A DNA stretch of 64,000 nt from Biomphalaria glabrata (taxonomy: Eukaryota > Mollusca > Gastropoda > Planorbidae), in contig NC_074716.1 of NCBI RefSeq assembly GCF_947242115.1, positions 14,068,365 to 14,132,364 on the forward strand, read 5' to 3'. Shown piece after piece: positions 36,701 to 43,179 of this stretch (position 1 is its first letter; every line of letters starts with the position of its first letter). Below the pieces are notes generated by a model. The model did no database searches, was not told the origin of the DNA, and saw nothing but the letters and a program-made list of their open reading frames with translations. The position numbers and the translations under genes are program-made.

Positions 36701-39574
36701 GTTTTGTTATCCTAACTACAACTTTTACAAAAAAATGTTAACATTTTTTTAATGAGAAAAAAATAATTCAATATACATATAAGTGGAATACAATTTAAAA
36801 CAACAATTAGTAAGTAGTTTTTCATACCATCACGAGAATTTCAGCGCGGCGCTATAGCAATAGAACACGCAACTAAAGATTTATTTTTTTGTACGAAAAC
36901 GTTGATTTTTAGCGGCCCCCGTCAGGGGAAAAGCCGCTATTAGGTTTGTGCAAAATGTCAGTCTGTCCGTCTAACACACTCAGATCTCGAAAACTAGAAG
37001 AGAAATGAAAAAGATTATTTCACCATGCGATGCGGCTTGAAAAGTTCACAACAAATATAACTATTAGTTAAAGGTGTTTTTTTTAGCGTTTTATCTGTTG
37101 GTCGGTCTGTCCGTCACGTTCATATAAAAAAAAAAACACTAAACGCTATTGAAAATCTGATTTAATCTATAATGTTCCTTCAAACATTGCAACAGTTTTA
37201 AGTATCTATTATAGATTGTTCCGGATGTTTTTGTGAAAAACAAATCAATGCCAACGAATGTTTGTTTGCTCTTCTAACTTATTTTACATGTAATTTCTGT
37301 GCTATGAACTATGAAGAACTATGAAGTTGTTCTGGATAAATTTAAAAAAAAAAATTATGTCAAACGATTATTACCCTTATATTCTTGGACAATAAGTCAC
37401 TATATAAATATCCAATTATTCTGTATTTTCAACTTACAACAAAAACAATTTTATGTCAAATGACTTTTTTTTTTTCAAAAATATTGACAATAGGTTGTTC
37501 AGGATTTTAAAATAAGAAAGTAATTTACTAGAAACGATTATTGAACAACACTTTTAGACTTTTTTTACATTGAATTTTCTTGCTGAAATATAACAGAAGT
37601 TTTTTTTTATCTGTAAAGAATGTTCTGGATGTGGTTTTGAAAAAGAAATAAACCTACATTACTTAAATTTTCTTACAAATCGTCTAGAAAATTGTTCCGA
37701 ATTTTATATGAAAAATATACACAAATAACTATTTGAAATCCCTCTTGTAATATATAAAACAAATAATCTTCATCTCATTTACGAATATCGGTTGTTCCGG
37801 ATTTTTATGAAAAACATTCTAACTCTATTTATGTAAAATCGCACTTATGTCGTACATTACATTTAATTTTCTAGCTAAACGTATTAAAATCTAATTGTCG
37901 TTAATATTATTTTCCGATTTTTAAGGAAAACAACTTGTTAACACCAAAATATGGTACAAAAATCTCTCCACGAGGCTACGGTACATCTAATTTTCATATG
38001 AGACCATTCCAAAAATTTAATTAACGTTATTAGATTTATCTAGACTTTTCTTTTTTTCTCACTATATATACAAGCATCGGAACAATCTAAGTTATCTAAC
38101 GATAGATACTTAAAACTATTGCGATGTTTCGGAAGGAAAATAAGATTAATCAAATTTTCAATAGATTTTAGTTGTATATTTTTCGCTATTAACATGACGG
38201 CAGACAGACTGACAGACAAAACGAACGAAATGCAGCTTTAATCCCAATATATTATATATATATATCCTCTGTCGTCCAGCGAGAAGTTATTTTTTTTTTA
38301 TTTAGAAGGAACATCCGAAACATTTAAAACAGAAAAAAAACAAAAATTTTTTACAACGTCAAATGAGTCTTTGAAACATTATTACTTTTGACCATCAAAA
38401 TTAAATCACGTCTTGAATATTCCTTGCGAATAGGCGGATCCGACAGGGATCCGACTCCGACGGGGGCCGCCTCTGAATTTGTGTGATAACACAAACTCTC
38501 TTTTTAATCTTGTTTTTTCTTGAGGCTTTGAATAAGACATTGACCCTTTACAAAACAGATCAATTAGATAATCATTATATGACATCAGTTAGGCCACGTT
38601 TACATCTAACTTCACCTTCACTTGGTCTGCTGGACCGTTGGCCACCACACAAGATCTGTCAACCTGCTTTCTCTATTCTACTTTGCCATTTTCCTTTGAT
38701 AGAATTTCATTCTAATGTTCTTTCTGAAAATATTAAAACCTGCCTTTTTACCTGCCTGGGTGAACCACTTCGGGGGCCGATTTTGAGTTTGTGTTTCGAC
38801 ACAAACTGTCTTTGTAACCTTGTTTTCATTTAAACTTACATTGACAAAACAAATTCTCAGATGATATCATGATATCTATTTGTTGTTGTTGTTTTTTTTT
38901 ACAATAATTTATATATTTTTGCTAATTGCTTTAAACAAATCAGTTTAAAAACTATGAAATACCTTTGGTCTTTTCCATTTCATGTTTTGATATTTGACAC
39001 CACTGGGTAGATTAAGAAGAAAAGAAGTGTCGATAAATAGATCATCTGAACTAGCGTTTGGACGTTTTGCAGGATCGTCATCTTTAAAATGACGTCTGCA
39101 ATCTATTGTTCTTTCCATTATCCCCGTGACATTTTTATAGTATTCAGTTTCACTAGCACCATCTTCCTGTGGCTTTTCATTATTATCTAAGACATCTTTA
39201 TCTGCCTTTGGTTTGTTTGTTTTGTCTATAACCTCATTATTTGTCTCTATTTTGTCCTCTGTGCCTAGTTTGTTGTCTTCATTTTTAATGTTCTTATTTG
39301 ATGATTCTTCTGTACCGGTATATTTGTTATCTTCAATACCCTTCTTTGATAACTCCCCTGTAAATTTAGTATCTTCATTGTAATCATTCTTTGCTATTTT
39401 CTCCATACCATCTAGGGCTCCTATTTTACCTTCAAAGCTTTTTTCTACTTTTTCTACATCAGAAGTGTATTTGACTACTTTCCGGTCCTTTTCTTCCTCA
39501 TTTTCTTTTGTTTTTTGTGAAAATTCTTTCACATTACTTGTACTCGGTGTCTCTTTTGATGCACCACAGCCCAT
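3610..39574 (-). CDS. Atypical calpain-family cysteine protease, 12 coding exons, 3' end outside the window
   Basis: Calpains are calcium-regulated intracellular cysteine proteases. The gene is reconstructed from twelve exons with compatible phases: 39574-38963, 36158-36027, 28337-28132, 23453-23273, 20194-20129, 18766-18693, 17887-17724, 11632-11531, 10116-10016, 8090-7879, 7758-7679 and 3732-3610. They encode 684 residues so far. Residues 1-9 read MGCGASKET, a myristoyl/palmitoyl-type start. About 10-150 is Lys/Glu/Asn/Asp-rich and low in complexity. About 178-430 is the CysPc protease core with Cys230 (QGSVGNCWF), His390 (GRHAYSV) and Asn410 (VRNPWG); the C-H and H-N spacings are 160 and 20, close to classical calpains. 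About 479-612 is a C2-like domain III, and from about 645 a second one begins. No EF-hand region is seen, but the gene leaves the window. Introns are swollen with repeats, so about 2 kb of coding sequence covers 36 kb. Family assignment is very secure; the subfamily is not decided. Confidence 0.93.
4650..7285 (-). mobile_element. RNase H-bearing LINE, 5'-truncated, split by a solo LTR
   Basis: The two halves are 6630-7285 and 4650-5330. Read on the minus strand, the element shows the post-RT region (LSTNRQNIQRFHPLPPW), an RNase H start (YTDGS), a later RNase H block (VVVTDSKSLLQALQ), WVPSHIGVTGNTIADSLAHQ, and a CPRCGEED then HILFDCP zinc-knuckle remnant. It ends in a (GAT)n tail at about 4650-4670. 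This order is that of I-superfamily LINEs with RNase H. Several frame changes show it is dead; the RT core and ORF1 are missing. It sits in calpain intron 11. Confidence 0.85.
5331..6629 (+). mobile_element. Solo LTR of an LTR retrotransposon (Gypsy-like)
   Basis: Starts TGTGACGAACC and ends ACTTGTCACA, so the ends are inverted TGTGAC/GTCACA. It is flanked by the 5-bp duplication CCCTC (5326-5330 and 6630-6634). An AATAAA lies at 6478-6483, giving the plus orientation. No internal region or second LTR remains, so it is a fossil left by LTR-LTR recombination. It interrupts the LINE at 4650-7285 and is therefore younger than that LINE. Confidence 0.85.
7679..7758 (-). CDS. Calpain exon 11: linker between two C2-like domains
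   Basis: 80 bp, phase 2 in and phase 1 out, acceptor GTCTACAG and donor GTATGTGG. It encodes SEIPSSVNTVPCKKEESIEL then NGETLDL. It carries no family motif; the call rests on good splice sites and on being the piece that makes exons 10 and 12 compatible in phase. The intron before it is only 120 bp. Confidence 0.78.
7879..8090 (-). CDS. Calpain exon 10: end of the first domain III
   Basis: 212 bp, phase 0 in and phase 2 out, acceptor TTGGTGCAG and donor GTAGGC. It encodes VFENQDLQKSSLIVLEQEPR, then REVFLHSRSL and NLEPGTYVIVPTTEHKG, ending FLLRMFSSGPLHDI. This matches domain III: SxxFxNxREV, LPPGEYVIVPSTFEP, FLLRVFSE. The open frame extends upstream to 8171 but that part is intronic. Confidence 0.92.
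8255..9874 (-). mobile_element. Family M DNA transposon, copy B (inverted)
   Basis: The ends are CATGGTCGTAGCCAGGAT and CCTGGCTACGCCCAT, with near-matching 8-bp flanks AGTCTAAG and GGTCTAAG. The internal order is the reverse of copy A. The LINE RT C-terminal piece (about 8625-9005) is one of the longest in the window and includes the stretch encoding a WRPLRGKRNQG-like segment. It lies in calpain intron 9. Confidence 0.85.
10016..10116 (-). CDS. Calpain exon 9: domain III strand region
   Basis: 101 bp, phase 1 in and phase 0 out, acceptor TTGCACAG and donor GTCAGT. It encodes DAVKDGKIPIFIQMIQESKH then RKSENTYISFDIMK, corresponding to the domain III block VxVSLMQxxxRxxxxxxxxIGFxIYK. A 67-codon open frame in another phase covers it and is a shadow. 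Confidence 0.88.
10117..11530. other. Calpain intron 8, with a LINE remnant
   Basis: Mostly unremarkable AT-rich sequence with a G-run near 10530 and another near 11217. About 10870-11130 is a LINE remnant listed separately. No exon recognised. Confidence 0.6.
10870..11130 (+). mobile_element. LINE C-terminal remnant (GH..RSSGLAKTFLQGT type)
   Basis: The plus-strand translation gives RSSGLAKTFLQGTVPGKRKR and NIKEWTGVPLQEF separated by stops. This is the basic C-terminal tail of a CR1/RTE-like reverse-transcriptase ORF. The same family occurs at 47090-47383 plus 49811-49925. It is a dead fragment. Confidence 0.7.
11531..11632 (-). CDS. Calpain exon 8: start of the first C2-like domain III
   Basis: 102 bp, phase 1 in and phase 1 out, acceptor TATTACAG and donor GTAACTG. 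It encodes NIFGEWYGKTAAGFRDLL then NNPKFSFSVSKQ, matching the domain III opening GxWxxGxTAGGCxN then NPQFxLxV. The intron before it contains the 3.3-kb LTR element. Confidence 0.9.
12003..12776 (+). repeat. 5' LTR of the short LTR element
   Basis: 774 bp, TG...CA ends, preceded by the ATAT target duplication. It contains a TATATAAGAG promoter-like motif near 12262. The small open frames inside it recur at the same offsets in the 3' LTR, so they are repeat sequence, not genes. Confidence 0.9.
12828..14564 (+). CDS. Internal frame of the LTR element, SAP-like N-terminus
   Basis: The frame is open from 12744, but that part overlaps the LTR and primer site; the Met at 12828 is the likelier start (578 aa). 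Residues about 1-45 (LKLLYELEFRELKEELRDRD, then GNKETLQARL) have the shape of a SAP motif, seen at the Gag start of some metazoan Gypsy elements. An acidic region with about 45-residue imperfect repeats (CPxxKTxExSxDGxxxxP) follows, then an Arg-rich region with about 27-residue repeats. No capsid, zinc knuckle or enzyme domain was recognised. A Gag-related origin is inference. Confidence 0.6.
   Translation: MARLKLLYELEFRELKEELRDRDLKTSGNKETLQARLRECIVEEEEDPDTYLFEVAPNLREFLHQQLDDWKEELRAMNTTWKKSNEEICTKLEKMYTSVKEVTSPVVKTKDVLQETPYDQGDMKDKEAAPSLNNELLSTQSFEEICSDNGNADEGGAACESENKEYRPENQKESEKETREAAYSPTEACVAAVPDMSTSNSKTDQVNVGSASKHVAEERLQVASGVRRLDPTDACPDSKTSERSPDGDHKDPMKSDEAAEGQLQAERYQPGPNLTDVCPAAKTGEESSDGGKENPRQSDVNIDGHLKDESHRQGLKPTSDWPVTETRERGPDGGEESRMEPEAEDEGPLHEECCQPAPRACPPDKAEDDDLSHNSSPCGFEAHPSPSSQRPMKPPLLPTILVSPALTSYTSPCVKWLSSVPTDKRAMQPQRHCDKRTINWRKRRRRRLRSPTCMVILPRNNCSHMKTNWRRRRRRLLLLSATWMTMRQRRRYNQMKANWRRRRKRFLNSTWMAMKARWRSNQVKANWRRRRKRPLLTATWMTPSSSRGKPTATDRPPPTAMKLHSQCHDVDSVRDGQI
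14576..15349 (+). repeat. 3' LTR of the short LTR element
   Basis: Direct copy of 12003-12776 with the same 774-bp length and offset 2573, followed by ATAT at 15350-15353. The same translated frames appear in both copies, consistent with little or no divergence. Confidence 0.9.
15350..17723. other. Rest of calpain intron 7, no gene seen
   Basis: AT-rich sequence with C-runs near 15536 and short AT microsatellite at about 16845-16870. Short open frames (for example 15837-16025 minus and 16209-16433 minus) have no recognisable domain and no splice-compatible calpain motif. I see nothing supported as coding. Confidence 0.55.
17724..17887 (-). CDS. Calpain exon 7: end of protease core
   Basis: 164 bp, phase 2 in and phase 1 out. 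The acceptor is a long T-run plus CAG and the donor is GTAGGT. After completing a Gly codon it reads STEWKSIPSNTKN, then NNGEFFICLPDYMKYFSNTT and CSLTPDF. This is the calpain SxEWxxI then GEFWMSFxDFxxxF then CxLxPD sequence that closes the core. Confidence 0.92.
18495..18575 (-). repeat. Family J repeat end, degraded
   Basis: The inverted block GACGGGCGGATAGACA then CTTTTCCTCTTTCGG matches the 5' module of family J at 36350-36440. It lies in calpain intron 6. Confidence 0.5.
18693..18766 (-). CDS. Calpain exon 6: catalytic asparagine
   Basis: 74 bp, phase 0 in and phase 2 out, acceptor ATGTACAG and donor GTAAGA. It encodes INGEKLVQVRNPWGHIDW followed by TGAWSEG. Asn410 in VRNPWG is the catalytic asparagine, and WTGAWSE matches the calpain WNGxWSD. 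The only long open frame covering this stretch is in a different phase. Confidence 0.93.
19275..20085 (-). repeat. Two family K repeats in direct order
   Basis: Blocks around 19275-19560 and 19850-20085 share TCGTTAGAGCCGTTTTTGAG and flanking sequence and match the inverse of 1130-1375. Between them is sequence rich in TCTAGATCTA-type words. They occupy most of calpain intron 5. Confidence 0.6.
20129..20194 (-). CDS. Calpain exon 5: catalytic histidine
   Basis: A 66-bp exon, phase 0 to phase 0, acceptor TTTGTAG and donor GTTTGTAA. It encodes 22 residues including GLTGRHAYSVVSVHE. His390 is the catalytic histidine of the calpain GHAYSV motif; the usual Gly before His is Arg here. Too short for most ORF searches; found by motif. 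Confidence 0.92.
20346..22930 (-). mobile_element. hAT transposon with degraded ZMYM/DUF4371-type transposase
   Basis: The ends CAGTAGCGTCACTAGG and CCTAGTGACGCCACTG are inverted repeats. CTTATGGC is duplicated at 20338-20345 and 22931-22938, an 8-bp duplication as expected for hAT. On the minus strand, fragments such as AQGHGNAATMS (compare RGQGYDNAxxMSG) and FFAAATNRWDIL (compare FFSASTxRWxxL) identify a hAT transposase of the DUF4371 group. Stops and frame changes make it dead. It fills most of calpain intron 4. The 20830-21240 part is dense in TCTAGATC words. Confidence 0.85.
23273..23453 (-). CDS. Calpain exon 4: protease domain
   Basis: 181 bp. Its first base completes the split Lys codon from exon 3, giving AFAK-LHGSYEAI, the family motif AKLxGSYEAL. 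Then comes LTSGIGEI (the TGGVxE block) and IKNALLFNHQVTAGTS, phase 0 out at donor GTAAGA. A longer open frame through this exon reads into both introns and should not be taken as the exon. Confidence 0.92.
23823..24046 (+). repeat. tRNA-derived SINE (family S1), third copy
   Basis: GCGGTGCCTGAGCGGTAAAG and GGTTCGAATCC boxes followed by the S1 body, somewhat shortened. TATGTGAA is duplicated at 23815-23822 and 24047-24054. It lies in calpain intron 3. Confidence 0.85.
24211..25128 (+). mobile_element. Family G DNA transposon, copy 1 (one end only)
   Basis: Starts with the TIR CACTGGCGGATCCAG and a G-run plus GGGGCGATCGCCCC. Repeated modules follow with AAATCACAGTTTGTTAACAG and ATCTATATGATTAAAACTTG words and C-run spacers. 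The far TIR is missing: sequence changes at about 25125 into another repeat. The complete relative is at 41257-42797. Confidence 0.75.
25125..26950 (+). repeat. Dispersed repeat with a (CATA)n tail and an internal 150-bp duplication
   Basis: Begins TACTAGACATATGTTACCCG and then CGATCCGCGGGTC. Ends with TCAAGCGGTTTTGATG, a (CATA)n run at about 26910-26930 and TTTATAATATAGATATC. Such ends are common in invertebrate interspersed repeats, but I cannot assign the class. No open frame of note. Confidence 0.5.
25833..26132 (+). repeat. Perfect-looking 150-bp tandem duplication
   Basis: 25833-25982 and 25983-26132 read the same from CTAGTGGATTGGATTTAG to GAAAAGAGCGATAG, with no difference that I could find by eye. 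This implies a recent local duplication. Confidence 0.9.
26951..28131. other. Rest of calpain intron 3
   Basis: AT-rich, no exon seen. It holds an inverted family J 5' module (about 27660-27850, ending CTTTCGGGGGCCGC) and a tRNA-like relic directly after it. Confidence 0.55.
27857..27931 (-). pseudogene. tRNA-Lys-like relic
   Basis: Read on the minus strand: GTTTAACTCAGTCGGTAGAG then a CAGACTTTAGATC segment, resembling the D arm and anticodon arm of tRNA-Lys(UUU). The B box is decayed (GGATTTTATCCC) and the acceptor stem does not pair well. It is either a dead tRNA copy or a SINE head; not a functional tRNA. Confidence 0.35.
28132..28337 (-). CDS. Calpain exon 3: protease domain
   Basis: 206 bp, phase 0 in and phase 2 out. 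The acceptor is ACTTTAG and the donor GTAAGTC. It contains YDGIFHARFFSFGQWRDVYV and then DDILPI, matching the calpain block NYAGIFHFxFWQFGQWVDVVVDDRLP, and ends VEKAFAK where classical calpains have LLEKAYAK. The 22-bp minisatellite begins about 300 bp upstream of its acceptor in the sense of the gene. Confidence 0.94.
31555..33893 (+). repeat. 1165-bp higher-order duplication inside the minisatellite
   Basis: Two adjacent segments (about 31555-32727 and 32720-33893) repeat with a period of 1165 bp, that is 53 units minus one base. Private marks recur in both: GTATGAGGAGG at 31634 and 32799, a CTGTTTGTGG one-base-short unit near 31675 and 32840, and AGAGAGGGTGAAACTG near 32210 and 33375. They look identical in between. 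Confidence 0.88.
34348..35067 (+). mobile_element. Solo LTR inserted in the minisatellite
   Basis: Starts TGTGACGAGATG, ends CGTAACGTCTCA, with GGGAG duplicated at 34343-34347 and 35068-35072; the duplicated bases are minisatellite sequence. A TATATATAG motif near 34570 and AATAAA at 34997-35002 give a plus orientation. 720 bp, no internal region: a Gypsy-like fossil that split one array into two. Confidence 0.87.
36027..36158 (-). CDS. Calpain exon 2: catalytic cysteine
   Basis: 132 bp, phase 0 to phase 0. It follows acceptor TGTTTAG and ends before donor GTGAAA. The translation begins EFRTDPVLTMNGTSR and contains QGSVGNCWFMSVLANIA, the calpain active-site block, with Cys230. The usual GDCWF is GNCWF here. 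It joins exon 1 to give WKRPK-EFRTDPVL, as expected for the family. Confidence 0.94.
36350..36540 (+). repeat. Family J repeat, 5' module
   Basis: GGCCCCCGAAAGGGGAATAA, then CTGTCCGTCCGTTC and AGATCTCGTAAACTAGAA, matching positions 1-110. It lies in calpain intron 1. Confidence 0.6.
36911..38472 (+). mobile_element. Family J-like element with inverted ends and a degenerate internal repeat
   Basis: The ends GCGGCCCCCGTC (36912-36923) and GACGGGGGCCGC (38459-38470) are inverted. The inside is AT-rich with a word like TTGTTCCGGATTTTTATG recurring at about 37206, 37325, 37495, 37620, 37693 and 37793. No open frame. The last part (38340-38520) recurs at 54050-54215. Class uncertain. Confidence 0.5.
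38473..38835 (+). repeat. Family J repeat, 3' module with terminal hairpin
   Basis: Contains ACATCAGTTAGGCCACG and ends CTTCGGGGGCCGATTTTGAG, followed by a hairpin AGTTTGTGT / ACACAAACT with a 4-base loop. A second such hairpin lies at 38477-38502. The same module is at about 285-795. Confidence 0.55.
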
Positions 39575-39590
39575 TGTCTCATCACGTTAA
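38963..39590 (-). CDS. Calpain coding exon 1: acylation-type N-terminus, charged linker, start of protease domain
   Basis: ATG is at 39574-39572 and coding continues to 38963 (204 codons, phase 0), followed by donor GTATTTC. A likely acceptor (GTTACAG) ends at 39591, so about 16 nt of 5' UTR share this exon. The start MGCGAS fits N-myristoylation on Gly2 with Ser6, and Cys3 is a likely palmitoylation site. The middle is a hydrophilic region with irregular EDxKxTG-like repeats. The end, DDLFIDTSFLL then KWKRPK, is the calpain motif (LFxDPxF then WKRPxE) that opens the protease core. The 5' UTR exon and promoter upstream were not located. Confidence 0.92.
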
Positions 39591-41248
39591 CTGTAACATG
39601 AAGAATTAATTGTTAAGTTTTATTAATGTAAAAAAGAAATTTCTTACAAGACTCTTTGAAACGGACGAATTTTTACTAATATTTAGAATTTACTTATTCT
39701 TACTTTGCAAAGGGTTTTCGTGGTTTAAAAAAAAAGTATTTCTCTCCATCGTAATATGTCCTATATCTCGAATACAAAAGTAACATGGCAACAAGACCAA
39801 AGAGACAATTGTATGCAATCTTTCTTCAGAAACTCACCAGTGATATTTGGAGTGTCTTATTTAGCAGGGGAAATAAGCAAATTACTTAGTCTTAGCTTGA
39901 TGAAGAAACTTGAATAAAGTTCGAAAACTTTCTTTTCCACACAAAACAAGCAAAATATATAAAATCAATTTTTTAGAAAGCAAAGTTTATCTAAGGGGAA
40001 GAACTACGCACCTACAACCATATCTTTCAAGAATGTAGAAGTTATTTCTATTTGTTATTAACAAACAAATGAATTTACTATTTGTCTGTTAGGTTCAATA
40101 AATAATAGCTTAAAGTATCAAGATACGAGAATGGGTGGGGAGAAATAACGAGTTCAATTATTTATGGGGACTTATTTCCACATATTTGGCCGTATCTGTT
40201 ATTGCTGAAGGATTAGTTTCTCTTGTTGGTATCAAAAAAATACTTAATTATGACTTAATTACTAGTAATTGATTGACTAATTGGTTATTTTATTGATTCA
40301 TGTATTGTCTACTCCTACGCCATGAAAAATGGTGCAAAGTTTAAACTTAATAAGGACATGCGTTTGAAATAACGTGATAATAATCAGACAGACAAAGCTA
40401 GTTGATATAAGCTGATAATGATGGCTGCATGGTCGTGCGGCTTGTGTGCAGGTCTGTCGTTCTGACTTATCAATGGTCCCGGGTTCAAACCCTGCCATCC
40501 CCAGTCGTCCTGCTGGAGGTTTGGACAGGGAAGTAAATTACCTTCATCTCTGAAGAAACATGTAAAAATAACATTTTTTACAAATAAGTTTTTTTTACAA
40601 ACAAGCTTTCTAAAGAACCTGAATTTTATTCGTGAATATTGATAGCTTTCAATTTTCAATGTAAATATATGTAGACACAAATAAAATGATAGGAGGTCAC
40701 ATGTTTTACAAATACATTTCAAGTCCCTTCAAAATGGCCTCTTTTAATAAACGTCACACGGGATTCTCGATTCTGTCTCCACTTTATTTTCCTTCACACA
40801 TCCCCCCTCTTTTATCCACTCATCTAAGACAATCCTGCACAAAGTTACTCCAGACACAGAGGCGACCAAAGCAGAACGCGGACCCTGGGCGAGTGTCAAA
40901 TGCGGTAACCTGAGCCTTTTCTGCATGAAAGATTTCGCCTTTTAAGATTAATAAACGTAGCTAATGATTTAGAAACATTTTGCTGCCTTTACCACAACTG
41001 AACGGTATTAGAAAACTTCCAAAATATTGAGTAACAAGTCCTAGTTAATGAGAATTAATCTGGATTGCGAAGCTAATAGTGACAAGGAAATCTACAATCG
41101 CGTGGCCACCTCAGGCGCGGGGCTGGTACTGTTGACTACTTCCAGGGATGACGTTTCCATGGAGGCGTCACGCTGAGGGGAGGTTTTCCTCCGCAAAGTT
41201 ACATCAGACATTTGAACACACACATACACAATCTATAACATTCTAAAA
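39591..41248. other. Upstream flank or 5' UTR intron of the calpain gene
   Basis: No recognisable exon. It contains a SINE-like sequence (40425-40560) and words AAAGTTACxCCAGACA near 40840 and 41205 that belong to a local degenerate repeat extending to 42880. The calpain promoter is presumably here or further right but I cannot point to it. Confidence 0.5.
40425..40560 (+). repeat. tRNA-derived SINE-like repeat (family S2)
   Basis: GCATGGTCGTGCGGCTTGTG as A-box region and GGGTTCAAACCCTGCC as B box, then CAGTCGTCCTGCTGGAGG. A relative is at 53930-54030. It differs from family S1 in head and body. Confidence 0.6.
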
Positions 41249-41256
41249 GTTACACC

Positions 41257-42797
41257 CACTGGCGGATCCAGGGGGGGGCGGTAGGGGCGATCGCCCCCCC
41301 CCCCCCACTCGGCCGGAGGGGGGGAAGAATTATAGTATAGAATTCACACAATTTGTATGCGAATGTATTACTTATGTTAATAATATATACTAATTATTTA
41401 TATTTCAACCTATTTTTAGATTATTTCGCCCCCCCTTTCTAGTATTTTGGCTGATTTGGTAGGATCGGGAGGGGGCGATGGCATCAATCAGTCCTATTTA
41501 TTTGTAGAAATCACAGCTTGCTAACAGAATCAATTAAATATCTATATGATTAAAACTTGTTATTGGTATTTTAACCGGTCTTTATATAATTCCGTTCACC
41601 TGTTGGCCGATTGGAAGAGAAAGAACGAATACCTCCACTGTCCTTCCCATCTAAACCCTTTGAGTGGGGGGGGGCTGTCCTGCTTTTATGGAGAAATCAT
41701 AGTATGTGAACAAAATTAGTCGAATATCTATATAATATAAACAGGTGGAAGTGCGATACATGCAATCCCCTTCCCCCCATCGGTCAAATCCATACTTTTT
41801 CTTTTTGTATTATAGTAAGAAGTTACAAAATTTAAAAAATCTGTCACTAATATAATTTATATATGCTATAAAGTAAATTATTATATCGAGTCGCCCAACC
41901 CCTATTCTTTAATGCAAAATGCAATCAATAGCAGAAATTATAAAAAGGAGCGAGAATTAATCGTTTTCATTTTACCTCCGTTCCCCTTTCCAGACAGAGT
42001 TTGTGTAATTTCATATGAATTTATCATAACTATTTTAAGAAAGACTTTGCTTTGGAAAAGTTATAATTCAAACGAAATTTTTCAATATAACAGTCACGGT
42101 TGAGATGAGTTCAAAAGCTAGATAATCTTTTCCCAGTCGACTTTTTCCAACCTTTACTCTATTTCATATTTTTCTAGTTAAATAAATTTAGGACTATAAC
42201 TCACAATGAATGCTAGAATTTTATTGAATATTATTAATCCAATTTTTTTTTTCGGCGGCGATCCTCAAAACCTTAATCTAAATATGTTGGGTATCTTATC
42301 TTTTCAAAGAACAAATCGGTTTTATTTGCAATGTATTAAGGGACTATAAATGCATATTAGAATATTTTTCTCATTATTCAAAAGGCCCTTTATAATAGAA
42401 TGAATAATGAGCTGTAGGTCAGGAGAATGCGTTACTGCAGTGAAGAATACAAGAAAACCGTTTTAGCGTCGAGGCTTCGCCCCGAACCTCACTGATGAAT
42501 AATAAGCTGCAGATGTCAGGAGAATGCGTTTCAGCCGTGAAAAATGCAAGAAAACGCTTTTGGGCGTCGGGGCTTCGCCAGACCCCCAAGCTTGCAAGAG
42601 AAAGACTGTTTTTTTTTTCTGTTTTTTTCGCCGAAGATTGAGAAACAGTCTTATTTTATTCTCATATATCGAATATATATATATATATGTGTGTGCTGTA
42701 CGCACGTTTATGCATAGGGATAGGGTTTACTGGGCGTTAGGGTTAGGGTTTGGAAAAAAATCGCCCCCCCCACTCCAAAGTTCTGGATCCGCCAGTG
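41257..42797 (+). mobile_element. Family G DNA transposon, complete copy with 8-bp TSD
   Basis: The ends CACTGGCGGATCCAG and CTGGATCCGCCAGTG are inverted. GTTACACC is duplicated at 41249-41256 and 42798-42805. 1541 bp, no transposase. Inside are G/C runs with GGCGATCGCC, repeated modules (AATCACAGCTTGCTAACAG, ATCTATATGATTAAAACTTG), GC-rich GGGCTTCGCC patches, and GGGTTAGGGTTTGG next to the right TIR. It is non-autonomous; the 8-bp duplication suggests hAT-type mobilisation. Confidence 0.87.
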
Positions 42798-43179
42798 GTT
42801 ACACCAGACACTCGATACACACACACTCACACACACTTTATAACGTTATCAAAGTTACACCAGACACTCGACACACATAGAAATTTGTATGAAAAATTAT
42901 AAGCTATCCCGACAAGACCAACGTCTAATCTATCGACTCAGGACCGAACACAACAGAATGAGACAATATATGTACCGGAAGCTCAAAATTGGAACCAGTG
43001 AAATCTGCCCATGTGTAGTGTCACCTGAGAATGCTGACCATGTCCTTCAAAACTGTTCTCTTTACCATGAGGCCCGTACAAGACACTGACCCCAAAACAC
43101 CCCAATAGAAAGAAAACTAGAGAGAGAGTTCCGTGACTTGGAAACCACTGCTCAGTTTATCTCATATATTGGTCTAGTC

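Noticed and set aside
42718-42755. Telomeric or subtelomeric DNA
   Set aside because: Only two or three irregular GTTAGG words inside a dispersed transposon end; no array.
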